From assembly GCF_027921845.1 (NCBI RefSeq), contig NZ_BSEN01000009.1, positions 1-64,000 on the forward strand: a stretch of DNA of 64,000 nucleotides. Reading direction: 5' to 3'. The notes beneath the pieces are model-generated. The model was not told where the DNA came from. It worked only from the letters and a program-made list of their open reading frames with translations, and made no database searches. A program made the translations under genes and the position numbers. Each line of letters starts with the position of its first letter. The first letter of the stretch is position 1. This document shows, piece by piece, positions 25,719-34,473 of this stretch. The DNA is from Leifsonia poae (lineage in GTDB: Bacteria; Actinomycetota; Actinomycetes; Actinomycetales; Microbacteriaceae).

Positions 25719-26588
25719 TCAGTCATCGTGGTCTTCCTCCGGTCCAACGACGATGGTCGGGCTGACCAGTTCAAGAATCATTCCGTGAGAGACCGAGCCG
25801 AGCCACGCACGCTTCCAATCGCCGAGGCGGCGACTGCCGACCACCAGAGCCGATGCTGATCGGGCGGCGTCCCGGAGCGCGATCACGGGCTCACCGTGCA
25901 CCAACATGGATTCAACCGTCAGACTGGCATAGTGCGCGGATATACTCTGCACGCGGTCGTCGAGCAGTTCCCGACGTGCCCGGCGCATCGCTTCCAGGAA
26001 GTCATCGTCGGGTTTCGCGGTCGGATACCAGGCCAACGGCTCCTGCCACGCGTGAACGATCGTCAGCTGTTCGCCGCGGAGCGAGGCTTCCCGTGCCGCG
26101 AAGTCAAGGGCACGATCGCCAACCGGTGTGCCGTCGACGCCAACCACAATCCCCGTTCGTGGGGGCTCGTCAGGAACACTTTGCGGCACGATCGCGACGG
26201 GGCCGGACGCACCGGCGGCCAGGCGCGCACCGAACGACCACCCGTAGCGGGCGCGTGGCGCCGTCCTCCGTTTCGTCCCGACGATGACCAGGACGTTCGG
26301 TCCCGTCTCGGCAAACAGCAACTCCACGGGGTCACCCTTCACCACTGCGCTGCGCACGTCGACGTTGGGCCAGGTCGTGCGCACACGCCTGATCGCTCCC
26401 TCGAGCTCAACCTCTTGGGCTTCGAACGCGCGGTCGAACGCGTCGTCGTCACCCAAGTACGTTCCAGCGTCGACCACGTCTATAACGGTGACCGTGCCAC
26501 CGTGGAGCGCTTCCCGCGCGCTTCCCCAGGACAATGCGGCATCGGCCGCGGGGCTTCCGTTCCAACAGACGACGGTTCGCTCAGTCAT
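25719..26588 (-). CDS. Universal stress protein, two USP domains (copy 2)
   Basis: 289 residues, two USP domains, beginning MTERTVVCWNGSPAADAALS. It is the close tandem duplicate of the gene at 24764-25636 (same N-terminus, same GSRRLGDWKRAWLGSVSHG end). The ATG at 26588 follows GAGGAA; a GTG 15 bases upstream is also in frame. It overlaps the end of the upstream USP gene by 8 bases. These proteins probably bind adenine nucleotides and help survival in non-growing cells; partners are unknown. Confidence 0.88.
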   Translation of the reverse strand: MTERTVVCWNGSPAADAALSWGSAREALHGGTVTVIDVVDAGTYLGDDDAFDRAFEAQEVELEGAIRRVRTTWPNVDVRSAVVKGDPVELLFAETGPNVLVIVGTKRRTAPRARYGWSFGARLAAGASGPVAIVPQSVPDEPPRTGIVVGVDGTPVGDRALDFAAREASLRGEQLTIVHAWQEPLAWYPTAKPDDDFLEAMRRARRELLDDRVQSISAHYASLTVESMLVHGEPVIALRDAARSASALVVGSRRLGDWKRAWLGSVSHGMILELVSPTIVVGPEEDHDD

Positions 26589-27462
26589 CGGTGCGTTCCT
26601 CACCCATTGATCGGTTTCGCACGACGGCGACAGGACAGCTCAGGTTGAGGAGGACATCGTGGCCGACCGAACCGAGGAGCACTCGCTTTGCTCCGTGTCG
26701 GCCGCGGCTGCCGACCACGAGCAGCCGCCGTCCGACCGACGCGTTGATCAGAGCGACCGGCGGCGACGCTTCGATGATTCGCTTGTCCACCCGCAGTCCG
26801 GGATAGGACTGCCGCACGGATTCGGCTGCGGCCTCCATGATGTGCTGGCGTCGGTCGCCCAACGATCTCTCGGGTACGAGCCCGGCGAGGAGCGGGTTGG
26901 AACTGTACCCGCCGCAGACAATGGTCAACGATTGCCGGTGAGCGACGGCTTCGTCGGCGGCGAACCACAGAGCGGTCTCGGCGGGCAGATCGCCGTCGAC
27001 ACCCACAACGATCCCGTCGCCCGCACCTGCCCAGTCATGGGGCACGACGACGACCGTGCAGGCCGCAGTCGACGCGACCCGCAGGGCCAGGCTGCCATGG
27101 AAGGCATCGGCCACGTCACGGGTGCGACGCGCGCCGATCACGAGCATGTCCGTGTCGTAGGAGGTTCGATCGAGTTCATCGGCAACGTGGCCGTACGCCC
27201 ACCGCGTCGTCAGCTCGGTTCGCCCCTCGGGGACGGTGTCGAGTCGGCGCCGCGCATACCGGACCGCGTTGTCCAGCAAGGCTTGCGCCGCCGCGGTGAG
27301 AAGGCGGCCGGGGCCCGGATCGTGGTCTCCCCAGGAACGCTCGATCACGGTGAGCAACTCGATCCGGGCGTCCGTGTGAAGCGCGCGCTCGACGGCCCAC
27401 GCGATCGGTGCTCGATGCGCGAGGTCTCCATCCACCGCGACGACGATGCTCTCGTTCACCAC
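26581..27462 (-). CDS. Universal stress protein, two USP domains (copy 3, first gene of operon)
   Basis: 293 residues, two USP domains. It begins MVNESIVVAVDGDLAHRAP. The last motif GSRGRHGAKRVLLGSVGHD keeps the full G2xG9xGS ATP-binding pattern, unlike copies 1 and 2. It is the first gene of a five-gene operon reading left (three USPs, the 89-aa protein, the P-type ATPase). A candidate DevR-like box lies about 60 bases upstream. Confidence 0.9.
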   Translation of the reverse strand: MVNESIVVAVDGDLAHRAPIAWAVERALHTDARIELLTVIERSWGDHDPGPGRLLTAAAQALLDNAVRYARRRLDTVPEGRTELTTRWAYGHVADELDRTSYDTDMLVIGARRTRDVADAFHGSLALRVASTAACTVVVVPHDWAGAGDGIVVGVDGDLPAETALWFAADEAVAHRQSLTIVCGGYSSNPLLAGLVPERSLGDRRQHIMEAAAESVRQSYPGLRVDKRIIEASPPVALINASVGRRLLVVGSRGRHGAKRVLLGSVGHDVLLNLSCPVAVVRNRSMGEERTDD

Positions 27463-27522
27463 GACCTCCGATGCTCTGACAACCAGTGAGGTCAGTGTGC
27501 GACGGATGCGTCGGCGTGAGCA

Positions 27523-27536
27523 GTGTCCAAAGTCCT
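27523..27536 (-). promoter_or_regulatory. Candidate DevR-like box for the USP/P-ATPase operon
   Basis: On the minus strand, AGGACTTTGGACAC matches GGGACTTTCGTCCC at 10 of 14 positions by eye, about 60 bases before the 27462 start. Weak alone, but well placed beside devR. Confidence 0.3.
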
Positions 27537-27551
27537 ACGGGATCCGCGCCG

Positions 27552-28205
27552 CTACGGCGTCTGTGGGGATGCCTTGTGCTCCAGATGCAGGATCGCCGCC
27601 TGGGTGCGGTGTTCGAGACCGAGCTTGGCGAGCAGCGAACTGACGTAGTTCTTCACCGTCTTCTCGGCGAGCCCCAGTCGCTCGGCGATCTGTCGGTTGG
27701 TGAGCCCGTCGGCGATCAGCGCGAGAATCTGGTGCTCGCGGAGCCCGAGACTGTCGAACGTGGGGTCGTGCTGCGACCGCTTGAGCTGTGCGACCATCTT
27801 GCTGCTCACCGATGGGTCGATCAGCTGTTTTCCGGCGGCAGCTGCGCGCACCGCCTCGAGCAGCTTCGACGCCCGAATGTCCTTGATCACGTAACCGGCG
27901 GCTCCGGCGATCACGGCGGATCGCAACGCCTCCTCGTCATCGTAGGCAGTGAGCATCAAGCACGCCACCTGTGGACTTGATTGCCGCACGTCACGGCAGA
28001 CGTCGATGCCGCTGCCATCCGGAAGGCGCACGTCGAGCACGGCCACATCCGGCATGGTGGCTGGGATGCGTGCTCGCGCTTCCCGAGCGGTAGACGCCTC
28101 ACCCACCACCTCGATGTCGGGTTCCGCGTCGAGGAGCGCGGCGATACCCCGTCGGACGACTTCGTGGTCATCGAGCAGGAACACACGGATCAGCGAGGCG
28201 GTCAT
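27552..28205 (-). CDS. DevR/DosR-like NarL-family response regulator
   Basis: 217 residues. The receiver domain starts RVFLLDDHEVVRRGIAALL and has the phospho-acceptor Asp in VAVLDVRLPDGSGIDVCRD, then GYVIKDIRASKLLEAV. The LuxR-type DNA-binding domain is LGLREHQILALIADGLTNRQ ... LAEKTVKNYVSSLLAKLGLEHRTQ. The last stretch is very close to mycobacterial DevR/DosR. In that family the regulator, when phosphorylated under hypoxia or NO, activates dormancy genes. It is seven bases downstream of its sensor kinase gene. Confidence 0.92.
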   Translation of the reverse strand: MTASLIRVFLLDDHEVVRRGIAALLDAEPDIEVVGEASTAREARARIPATMPDVAVLDVRLPDGSGIDVCRDVRQSSPQVACLMLTAYDDEEALRSAVIAGAAGYVIKDIRASKLLEAVRAAAAGKQLIDPSVSSKMVAQLKRSQHDPTFDSLGLREHQILALIADGLTNRQIAERLGLAEKTVKNYVSSLLAKLGLEHRTQAAILHLEHKASPQTP

Positions 28206-28212
28206 GCGACGT

Positions 28213-29913
28213 TCATTCCTTTCGCCGCAACGGTACCGACCAGGTGAGTCGGGTGCCGTGCGAATCCGAATCGATCTCGAGGGTTCCGCCATGGCGTTCG
28301 GCACGCTCCGCCCCGTTGCGCAGCCCGCTGCGCCGGGTGGCGTCGCCGATCCCGACCCCGTCGTCCTCGATGACCACCATGACCTCGCCCGCGGTCGCGT
28401 CAACCATGACCGCGGCTGTTTCGGCGTGCGCGTGCCGTGCGACATTGGTCAGCGCTTCCCGCACGAACGCGACGACATCGTCGGCGATTTCACCGTCGAC
28501 CACCAGGTCGAGGGGGCCGCTGAAGGCGAGCGTCGCGGGCTGGGCGAGGCCGGGGCTCAGCTGGTCGGCGAGGTCAATCAGCTGATGACGCAGACTGTTC
28601 GCGTTGTCAGTGTCTGCGCGGTGCGACAGGGCGAAGATGATGGTGCGGATCTGGGTGATCGCGGCGTCGAGCGTGCCAACGGTCGTCTCGATCCGGTCGG
28701 CGACCCGGCCGCGCCCGGCCTCTGCCTGGATGCTCTGCAGGTCCAGGCCGGCGGCGAACAGCTGTTGGATCACGTGATCGTGGAGGTCTCGCGCGATGCG
28801 GGTGCGATCCTCCAGCAGCAGCATGCGTTGCCGATCGGCGCGTGCGGCCGCCAGTTCCATCGCGAGCCCCGCCTGCCCGGCGATGTCGGCAACGCGTTCG
28901 AGTTCGAAGGTGGAGTAGCCGGGAGCACCTCGCGTGCGCATGGCGAGGAGCACGGAGGTCGCCGCTCCCGCGGCCGGCAAGGGCACGATGATGGCGCCGC
29001 CCGGCCGCCAGTCGGCGTCGGAGAAGGCGTCACCGTCGAGGGCGTCGACTCGTTGCGGCTGCGCGCTCTCGAGCGCTCCGCGAAGGAGGACGCTGTCCAG
29101 CGGGCGCTCCGCACCATCCAGCCCCACACCGTGTCGACCACGCGCAAGGATGACGGTGACCCGCTCGGCCGATGGCTCCGCGGTGAGCACGCACACCAGA
29201 TCGGAAGTGGTGAGTCGCTCCACATGCTCGACCAGTTCAACGAGGGCGTCCCCGGCGTCGCCGGAGAGGAGCGCCGACGTAACCTCGGCGGACGCTGCGC
29301 TCCACGCCTGCCGGGCCTCCGTCTCGGCGAAAAGTCGAGCATTGTCGATCGCGAACCCTGCGGTGCCGGCCAACGCTTTGACCAGCTGCTCGTCCTCGTG
29401 CGTGAAACTGCCGTCGATGTGATTGGTCAGGTAGAGGTTGCCGTAGACGGAATCGCGCACCCGGATCGGCACCCCAAGAAACGAATCCATGGCCGGGTGC
29501 CCGACAGGGAAACCGGCCGACCTGCTGTCGGCGGCGATATCGTCGAGCCGGATGGGTCTGGGGTCGTCGATCAGCGCACCAAGCAAGCCATGCCCTTCGG
29601 GGAGATGGCCGATCTGATCGACCTCCCGCGGGCTCATCCCAACGTGGATGAACTGTTCCAGACCGCCCTGCTGGGCGATCACGCCGAGCGCCCCGTATCG
29701 TGCCCCCACTAACTCAACGGCGGCGTCGATGATCGTGCGCAGCACCGTCGGCAGGTCGAGATGCGAAACCACAGCCTGATTCGCGCGCACGAGGGCCCGC
29801 AGCCGCCCCTGAGTCTTCATCACCTCGCGGGCACGCTCGACCAAGTCCTGCAGGGCGCGGTCCAGTTCACCCCGCGGCGCATCAGGAAACGTGATCGCGT
29901 CGTCGTCAGGCAC
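28213..29913 (-). CDS. DevS/DosS-like GAF-domain sensor histidine kinase
   Basis: 566 residues: a short N-terminus, GAF domain A (~50-200), GAF domain B (~215-360), then HisKA_3 dimerisation helix with RIARDLHDHVIQQLFAAGL (phospho-acceptor His) and HATPase domain ending with GDATRRSGLRNGAERAE. GAF-A contains GFPVGHPAMDSFLGVPIRVRD; in DevS/DosS the His of the matching segment carries heme that senses O2, NO and CO. The kinase should phosphorylate the adjacent regulator. No membrane helix is present. Confidence 0.9.
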   Translation of the reverse strand: MPDDDAITFPDAPRGELDRALQDLVERAREVMKTQGRLRALVRANQAVVSHLDLPTVLRTIIDAAVELVGARYGALGVIAQQGGLEQFIHVGMSPREVDQIGHLPEGHGLLGALIDDPRPIRLDDIAADSRSAGFPVGHPAMDSFLGVPIRVRDSVYGNLYLTNHIDGSFTHEDEQLVKALAGTAGFAIDNARLFAETEARQAWSAASAEVTSALLSGDAGDALVELVEHVERLTTSDLVCVLTAEPSAERVTVILARGRHGVGLDGAERPLDSVLLRGALESAQPQRVDALDGDAFSDADWRPGGAIIVPLPAAGAATSVLLAMRTRGAPGYSTFELERVADIAGQAGLAMELAAARADRQRMLLLEDRTRIARDLHDHVIQQLFAAGLDLQSIQAEAGRGRVADRIETTVGTLDAAITQIRTIIFALSHRADTDNANSLRHQLIDLADQLSPGLAQPATLAFSGPLDLVVDGEIADDVVAFVREALTNVARHAHAETAAVMVDATAGEVMVVIEDDGVGIGDATRRSGLRNGAERAERHGGTLEIDSDSHGTRLTWSVPLRRKE

Positions 29914-30013
29914 CAGCAGTCCTGTCCGTTCGCCGGTCGCGGGGAGAGCGGCCAGGTCTCAACAAAAGGTGGGTACGCATTTGCTCGAAGTCTAGCCACG
30001 CCAGGTCACGTTG

Positions 30014-31018
30014 CTATGGGCGGACTTTAAGCACCATCGACCCTGACACGTGCCCCGCGCGCAGGTCCGTCAGCGCGTCGGCAAGACGATTGAAGTCGAC
30101 CGGGGTGACAGTCGGCCGCAGGCCCAGATTCCGGGCCGCGCGGAGAAACCGCGCACCGTCCTCCCGCGTGTTCGCGGTGACGGTTCGCAGGTCGCGTTCG
30201 TGGAACAGTGTCGACGAGTAGTCGAGCTGCGGAATGTCCGTCATGTGGATGCCGGCGAGCGCGACGGTGCCGCCCGGCTTCGTCGCGGCCAGCGCGACGG
30301 GTACGAGCCCTCCGGCCGGGGCGAAGACAATCGCGGAGTCCAGCGGTTCCGGCGGTTGCTCGGCCTCGGCGCCGACGAAGGCGACCCCCAACGTGCGGGC
30401 GAGCTCCCGGTTCTGCTCACCGCGCGTCATGGCGAAGACACGGGCTCCGGCCGCCATTGCCAGCTGGGCGGTCACGTGCGCGCTGGAACCGAACCCGTAG
30501 ATGCCGAGCACTCCCCCCGCGGGCAGATTAGCCCGGTGCAGGGCGCGGAACCCAATGATGCCGGCGCACAGCAGAGGTGCGAGCTCGACCAGATCGACAT
30601 CGGAGGGCAGCGGGTAGGCGTAGGCCTCGGGTACGGTCGCGTACTCAGCGAACCCGCCGTCGGCATCCCAACCGGTGTACTCGGACCGAGGGCAAAGATT
30701 CTCCGCGCCCGCACGGCACCACTCACACACACCGCAGGTGCGCCGGAGCCAGGCGATGCCCACCAGGTCGCCGTCCACCAGCGTGGACACCACGGCGCCC
30801 GTACCGACCACCCGGCCGATCGCTTGATGGCCCGGAACGACGCCCGGCCGGTGCACCGGGATGTCGTGATCGACGACATGGAGGTCGGTGCGGCAGATCC
30901 CGCACACCATGATCTCCACGAGCACCTCGTCACCCGCGGGAACGGGACGGTCCCGCTCCACCTGCTCGATCGTGCCGGCGTTCTCGCCGGCCGCCCACGC
31001 CCGCATCCGATCACCCAT
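30014..31018 (-). CDS. Zinc-dependent alcohol dehydrogenase (second copy)
   Basis: 334 residues. Catalytic zinc motif CGICRTDLHVVDHDIP and GHQAIGRVV; structural zinc Cys in CGVCEWCRAGAENLCPRS; NAD-binding GIYGFGSSAHVTAQLA. It has low similarity to the enzyme at 18791, so this is not a recent duplicate. The ATG at 31018 has AGGGAGG five bases upstream. It is divergent from the USP operon at 31136, with paired DevR-like boxes between them. Confidence 0.92.
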   Translation of the reverse strand: MGDRMRAWAAGENAGTIEQVERDRPVPAGDEVLVEIMVCGICRTDLHVVDHDIPVHRPGVVPGHQAIGRVVGTGAVVSTLVDGDLVGIAWLRRTCGVCEWCRAGAENLCPRSEYTGWDADGGFAEYATVPEAYAYPLPSDVDLVELAPLLCAGIIGFRALHRANLPAGGVLGIYGFGSSAHVTAQLAMAAGARVFAMTRGEQNRELARTLGVAFVGAEAEQPPEPLDSAIVFAPAGGLVPVALAATKPGGTVALAGIHMTDIPQLDYSSTLFHERDLRTVTANTREDGARFLRAARNLGLRPTVTPVDFNRLADALTDLRAGHVSGSMVLKVRP

Positions 31019-31070
31019 GACGGCCTCCCTTCGACGCACCCGAGTCAACACCGCCGGCGGCGGTGCATCG

Positions 31071-31100
31071 AGGGCGAAAGTCCCGCGGGACTTTCGGCAC
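31071..31100. promoter_or_regulatory. Divergent pair of DevR/OsdR-like boxes in a perfect palindrome
   Basis: Plus-strand GGGACTTTCGGCAC at 31087-31100 and minus-strand GGGACTTTCGCCCT at 31071-31084 each match GGGACTTTCGTCCC at 12 of 14 positions. Between them, 31075-31096 is a perfect 22-base palindrome centred on CCCGCGGG. It lies between alcohol dehydrogenase and the USP/PNPOx/flavodoxin group and could control both. Confidence 0.65.
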
Positions 31101-31135
31101 TTCGCCACGGTGAACGGCGAGGAGACACTCAAGGG

Positions 31136-32050
31136 ATGACGGGTCAACACGACGTGGTGAACAGAACAACGGTCGTCGGAGTCGATGGGTCGGCGTCGGC
31201 GATGCGGGCTCTCGACTGGGCGGCGGACCGAGTGGCAACGCGAGGAGGTCGGCTCGAGATCCTCTGCGTGGTCGATCTCGCGTTCGGCGCCGCCCTGTAC
31301 GGACCGCGTTTCGATCCTGTCGCCAACGCCAGCCTCATCCTCACCCGGATTGAGGCGGCGGTCCGCGGCCGACATCCGGGGCTCGATCTCACGACCCGCT
31401 GGAGCGACGGGCGCCCTGCCCATGAACTCATCCGCCGCAGCATGGACGCGGCTCTCCTTGTCGTCGGCACGGACAAGACGCCCGGCCGGGCGGGTCCACG
31501 CATCGGCACGCTACCGCTGACCGTCGCGGGCAAAGCCGGATGTCCCGTCGCCGTGATCCCCGACCTCGGCCACACTGAACGCCACGACGTGGTCGTCGGA
31601 ATCGACGCATCTGCCGAGGCAATGAGCGCCCTGGCGCTCGGGGTGCGGGAGGCGAGCTGGGCCGACGACGATGTCATCGCACTGCATGCCTGGAGCGTCC
31701 CACCCGTTCTGCGACGAGATCTCACTCCCGACATCCATCCGGACCCTCGGTTCGAAGACGCTGAACAGCAGATCGTGCTCGACGCGATCCATGAACTCGG
31801 GCCGACCGAGGCGGTGCGCATCGTGCCGGAGATCGTGCGACTGAACGCCGCGCACGCGCTGGTGGAGCGCGCCAGCCGCGCCCGACTGCTCGTCGTGGGC
31901 AGTCGAGGACGAGGCCGCATCCGGTCGGCAATGCTCGGCTCGGTCAGCCACGACGTGCTGACGAACATCACCAGTCCGGTGATCGTCGTCGGAGACGACT
32001 ACGACTTCGTCACCAACGAAGTCGACGACAGCATCGAGGAGGACTGGTGA
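31136..32050 (+). CDS. Universal stress protein, two USP domains (copy 4)
   Basis: 304 residues, two USP domains. It begins MTGQHDVVNRTTVVGVDGSA and ends with the full ATP motif GSRGRGRIRSAMLGSVSHD. The acidic tail has DDYDFVTNEVDDSIEED. It is the first gene of a rightward operon (USP, USP, PNPOx-like); the divergent box pair is 36-65 bases upstream. Confidence 0.9.
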   Translation: MTGQHDVVNRTTVVGVDGSASAMRALDWAADRVATRGGRLEILCVVDLAFGAALYGPRFDPVANASLILTRIEAAVRGRHPGLDLTTRWSDGRPAHELIRRSMDAALLVVGTDKTPGRAGPRIGTLPLTVAGKAGCPVAVIPDLGHTERHDVVVGIDASAEAMSALALGVREASWADDDVIALHAWSVPPVLRRDLTPDIHPDPRFEDAEQQIVLDAIHELGPTEAVRIVPEIVRLNAAHALVERASRARLLVVGSRGRGRIRSAMLGSVSHDVLTNITSPVIVVGDDYDFVTNEVDDSIEEDW

Positions 32051-32970
32051 GCATGGACACGATCATTGCCGCGGTGGACGGATCCGTTCCGAGTCGTGCC
32101 GCCGTCCGCTGGGCGGCGGGAGAAGCTGTCTCCTGGGGGGCCCAACTCGTGCTCGTCCACGTCGTGGACGACGAATGGGGCACCATCAGCGACCGAATGG
32201 TGAGCGAAGTCAGCACGTCGGCTGAACGGCTGCTCGAGACCGACCTCGCGTACGCATTGAGCCTCGAGGAAGATCTCGCCGTCAGTGCGCTGCTGCTCGA
32301 GGGCAGCCCCATGTGGGAGCTGTCGCGTTTGTCGACCGCCGACACTCTGATCGCTGTCGGCACCCACAAGTCAGGCTTCCACTACGGGCGCGCCTTCGGC
32401 TCCCGCAGTCTCCAGCTCGCGAATCTCGCATCCGGATCCATCGCCATCATCCCCGAATCCGCCGTACGGTTCCGCCGCGGGGTCGTCGCCGGCGTCGATG
32501 AAACGCCCGCAGGAATCGCGGCGATCGATTGCGCCGCCGAGGAGGCCGTGCGCCGCGGCGCAGAACTCACCCTGGTGAGGGCGTCGACGCAACTGCCATG
32601 GAGCAGCACCGACAGCGAAGAACGCCACGACTGGCAAGAGTGGACCGACGACGCCGCCCGAAAGACCCTCGCAACGGCCGTCGAACGGGTGCGCGAACGC
32701 TGCCCAAAGACCATCATCCGCAGTCGGGTCGTCCGCCGGCCCGCCGGTGCTGCGCTCAACGAACTGGCCAGAACCGCCGAGCTGCTGATCATCGGCGACT
32801 CCCGCCGGCCGGGAGCCCAGCCCGGCACCCTGGGGTCCGTCGCCTACGACGTACTCCTCAACCTGACCTCGCCCGCGATCGTCGTTCACGCACCAGAACC
32901 CGCACGTACCGGCCGTGCCGCCGAATCCGACGACATACAGAAGGAAGGGACACATCATGCCATCCGATGA
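32047..32970 (+). CDS. Universal stress protein, two USP domains (copy 5)
   Basis: 307 residues, two USP domains (MDTIIAAVDGSVPSRAAVRW; second domain GVDETPAGIAAIDCA). The final ATP motif is degenerate (GDSRRPGAQPGTLGSVAYD). It starts with GTG at 32047 in a GTGA overlap with the upstream stop; an ATG six bases later is also possible. It overlaps the PNPOx-like gene by 14 bases. Confidence 0.88.
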   Translation: MSMDTIIAAVDGSVPSRAAVRWAAGEAVSWGAQLVLVHVVDDEWGTISDRMVSEVSTSAERLLETDLAYALSLEEDLAVSALLLEGSPMWELSRLSTADTLIAVGTHKSGFHYGRAFGSRSLQLANLASGSIAIIPESAVRFRRGVVAGVDETPAGIAAIDCAAEEAVRRGAELTLVRASTQLPWSSTDSEERHDWQEWTDDAARKTLATAVERVRERCPKTIIRSRVVRRPAGAALNELARTAELLIIGDSRRPGAQPGTLGSVAYDVLLNLTSPAIVVHAPEPARTGRAAESDDIQKEGTHHAIR

Positions 32971-33379
32971 TGAAGTCGTCCGCGACTTGGACACCGCAGA
33001 ATGCTGGGAACGGCTGAAGGAGACCAGTCTCGGGCGCCTGGCAATCGACGTGCACGGAGACGTCGACATCTTCCCCGTGAACTTCTATGCCGACGGGAGC
33101 ACCCTCCTGCTCCGCACCGCCCCAGGAACGAAGCTCCTCGCGCTCACCGTGCACGACCAGGTCGCCTTCGAAACCGACGCGAACACCGCCGACAACGCCT
33201 GGAGCGTCGTCGTCAAGGGGCGCGCGCGGCAACTGGAGTTGCAGGCCGAGATCGACGAGGCCGATCGCGCTCCCCTCACACCGTGGATCCCCACCCTGAA
33301 GTTCCGCTACGTGCGGATCGAACCCGACTCGATCACCGGCCGCACCTTCATGCGGCTACCCGAGCCCGACCGGTACTGA
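32957..33379 (+). CDS. Pyridoxamine 5'-phosphate oxidase-like flavoprotein
   Basis: 140 residues with the split-barrel fold: LDTAECWERLKETSLGRLAI, VDIFPVNFYADG, KLLALTVHDQVAFETD, TFMRLPEPDRY. Members bind FMN, F420 or heme. In mycobacterial and streptomycete dormancy clusters such genes are common next to USPs, but the reaction is not known. The ATG at 32957 has AAGGAAGG upstream. It is the third gene of the USP operon. Confidence 0.85.
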   Translation: MPSDDEVVRDLDTAECWERLKETSLGRLAIDVHGDVDIFPVNFYADGSTLLLRTAPGTKLLALTVHDQVAFETDANTADNAWSVVVKGRARQLELQAEIDEADRAPLTPWIPTLKFRYVRIEPDSITGRTFMRLPEPDRY

Positions 33380-33387
33380 CGTACCGA

Positions 33388-33401
33388 GTGACCTTTGACC
33401 C
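33388..33401 (+). promoter_or_regulatory. Weak DevR-like box upstream of the USP/flavodoxin pair
   Basis: GTGACCTTTGACCC matches GGGACTTTCGTCCC at 10 of 14 positions by eye, 36 bases before the 33437 start. Weak. Confidence 0.25.
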
Positions 33402-33436
33402 TGCAGCAAACGCATGAACCACGGGAGGCTTGAACC

Positions 33437-33919
33437 ATGAACGACAACCCCTCACGTGAACCGCAACTCGACGACCGGATCCACTCCGGAGGCCGCATCG
33501 TGGTCGGCGTCGACGGATCCGCCACGTCGATCAGCGCGCTCCGCAGGGCAGCACACATCGCCGAAGGCTTGCACTGCAACCTTGTCGGGGTGACGGTGTG
33601 GCAGTTCCCGCAATCCTGGCCCGGCTATCAGAACAACGGCTGGTCGCCCGAAAACGACGCGAAGAGCATCGCTTCCGACGCTGCCGACGCCGTGTTTGGC
33701 GGACAGCCCCCTGACTGGTATTCGAGTGTTGTTCGCGAAGGTTCACCCACACGTCAGTTGCTCAACGAAAGCACCGGAGCCGAAATGCTCGTCGTCGGCA
33801 GCCGCGGTCTCGGCGGCTTCGCCGGCCTTCTACTCGGCTCGGTCAGCTCGGCCTGTGCTGCCCATGCGACCTGCCCAGTGCTCGTGGTTCACCCGAAACA
33901 AGAGAAAGCGACGAAATGA
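33437..33919 (+). CDS. Universal stress protein, single USP domain (copy 6)
   Basis: 160 residues, one USP domain (RIVVGVDGSATSISALRRA), with the full ATP-binding motif GSRGLGGFAGLLLGSVSSA. It starts after a clear GGGAGG. Its stop overlaps the flavodoxin start (ATGA), so the two are coupled. Single-domain USPs bind ATP as homodimers. Confidence 0.9.
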   Translation: MNDNPSREPQLDDRIHSGGRIVVGVDGSATSISALRRAAHIAEGLHCNLVGVTVWQFPQSWPGYQNNGWSPENDAKSIASDAADAVFGGQPPDWYSSVVREGSPTRQLLNESTGAEMLVVGSRGLGGFAGLLLGSVSSACAAHATCPVLVVHPKQEKATK

Positions 33920-34473
33920 AGGCAATGATCGTCTACGAGTCAATGTTCGGCAACACCCGGATTGTTGCTGAAGCGATCGCGGAGGGGCTTCGCGAGACGA
34001 TGGAAGTCGTGCTCCTGCCCGTCTCGGACGCGCCCGAGTCGACCGCGGATGTCGACCTCCTGATCGCCGGCGCACCCACCCACGTCCACGGTCTGAGCCG
34101 ACCCGCGTCGCGCATGGAAGCCGGCCAATGGGCCGACGATCCCGATAAACACCTCACCCTCGAGCCGAACGCACAAGGCATCGGGATGCGCGAATGGGTC
34201 GAAAGCTGCGTCGACGTCGCACCCCGGTTCGCCGCCTTCGACACCCGTGCGGACATCGCCAAAATGCTGAGCGGCTCCGCCGGTGCAAAGATCGACAAAT
34301 CATTACGCTCCCTCGGATCGACCCGCTTGCAGGGCCCCGAGAGCTTCCTCGTGAACAAAGCAACACATCTGGAGGGCGGTGAAGCTGCCCGGGCGCGCGA
34401 CTGGGGGGAAGGGCTTGGCATCGCCCTACTGATTGCGCAGCGGATGGGACACACCGGCGCAACCGCAGGATGA
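33916..34473 (+). CDS. Flavodoxin-family protein
   Basis: 185 residues. FMN phosphate loop MIVYESMFGNTRIVAEAIA (T/S-x-T/S-G-N-T like), second FMN loop LLIAGAPTHVHGLSRPASR. Long flavodoxins carry electrons at low potential or act as WrbA-like/quinone reductases. The partner is unknown. It is coupled to the single-domain USP gene. After its stop, the frame of an alcohol dehydrogenase remnant begins with an ATGA overlap. Confidence 0.85.
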   Translation: MKAMIVYESMFGNTRIVAEAIAEGLRETMEVVLLPVSDAPESTADVDLLIAGAPTHVHGLSRPASRMEAGQWADDPDKHLTLEPNAQGIGMREWVESCVDVAPRFAAFDTRADIAKMLSGSAGAKIDKSLRSLGSTRLQGPESFLVNKATHLEGGEAARARDWGEGLGIALLIAQRMGHTGATAG

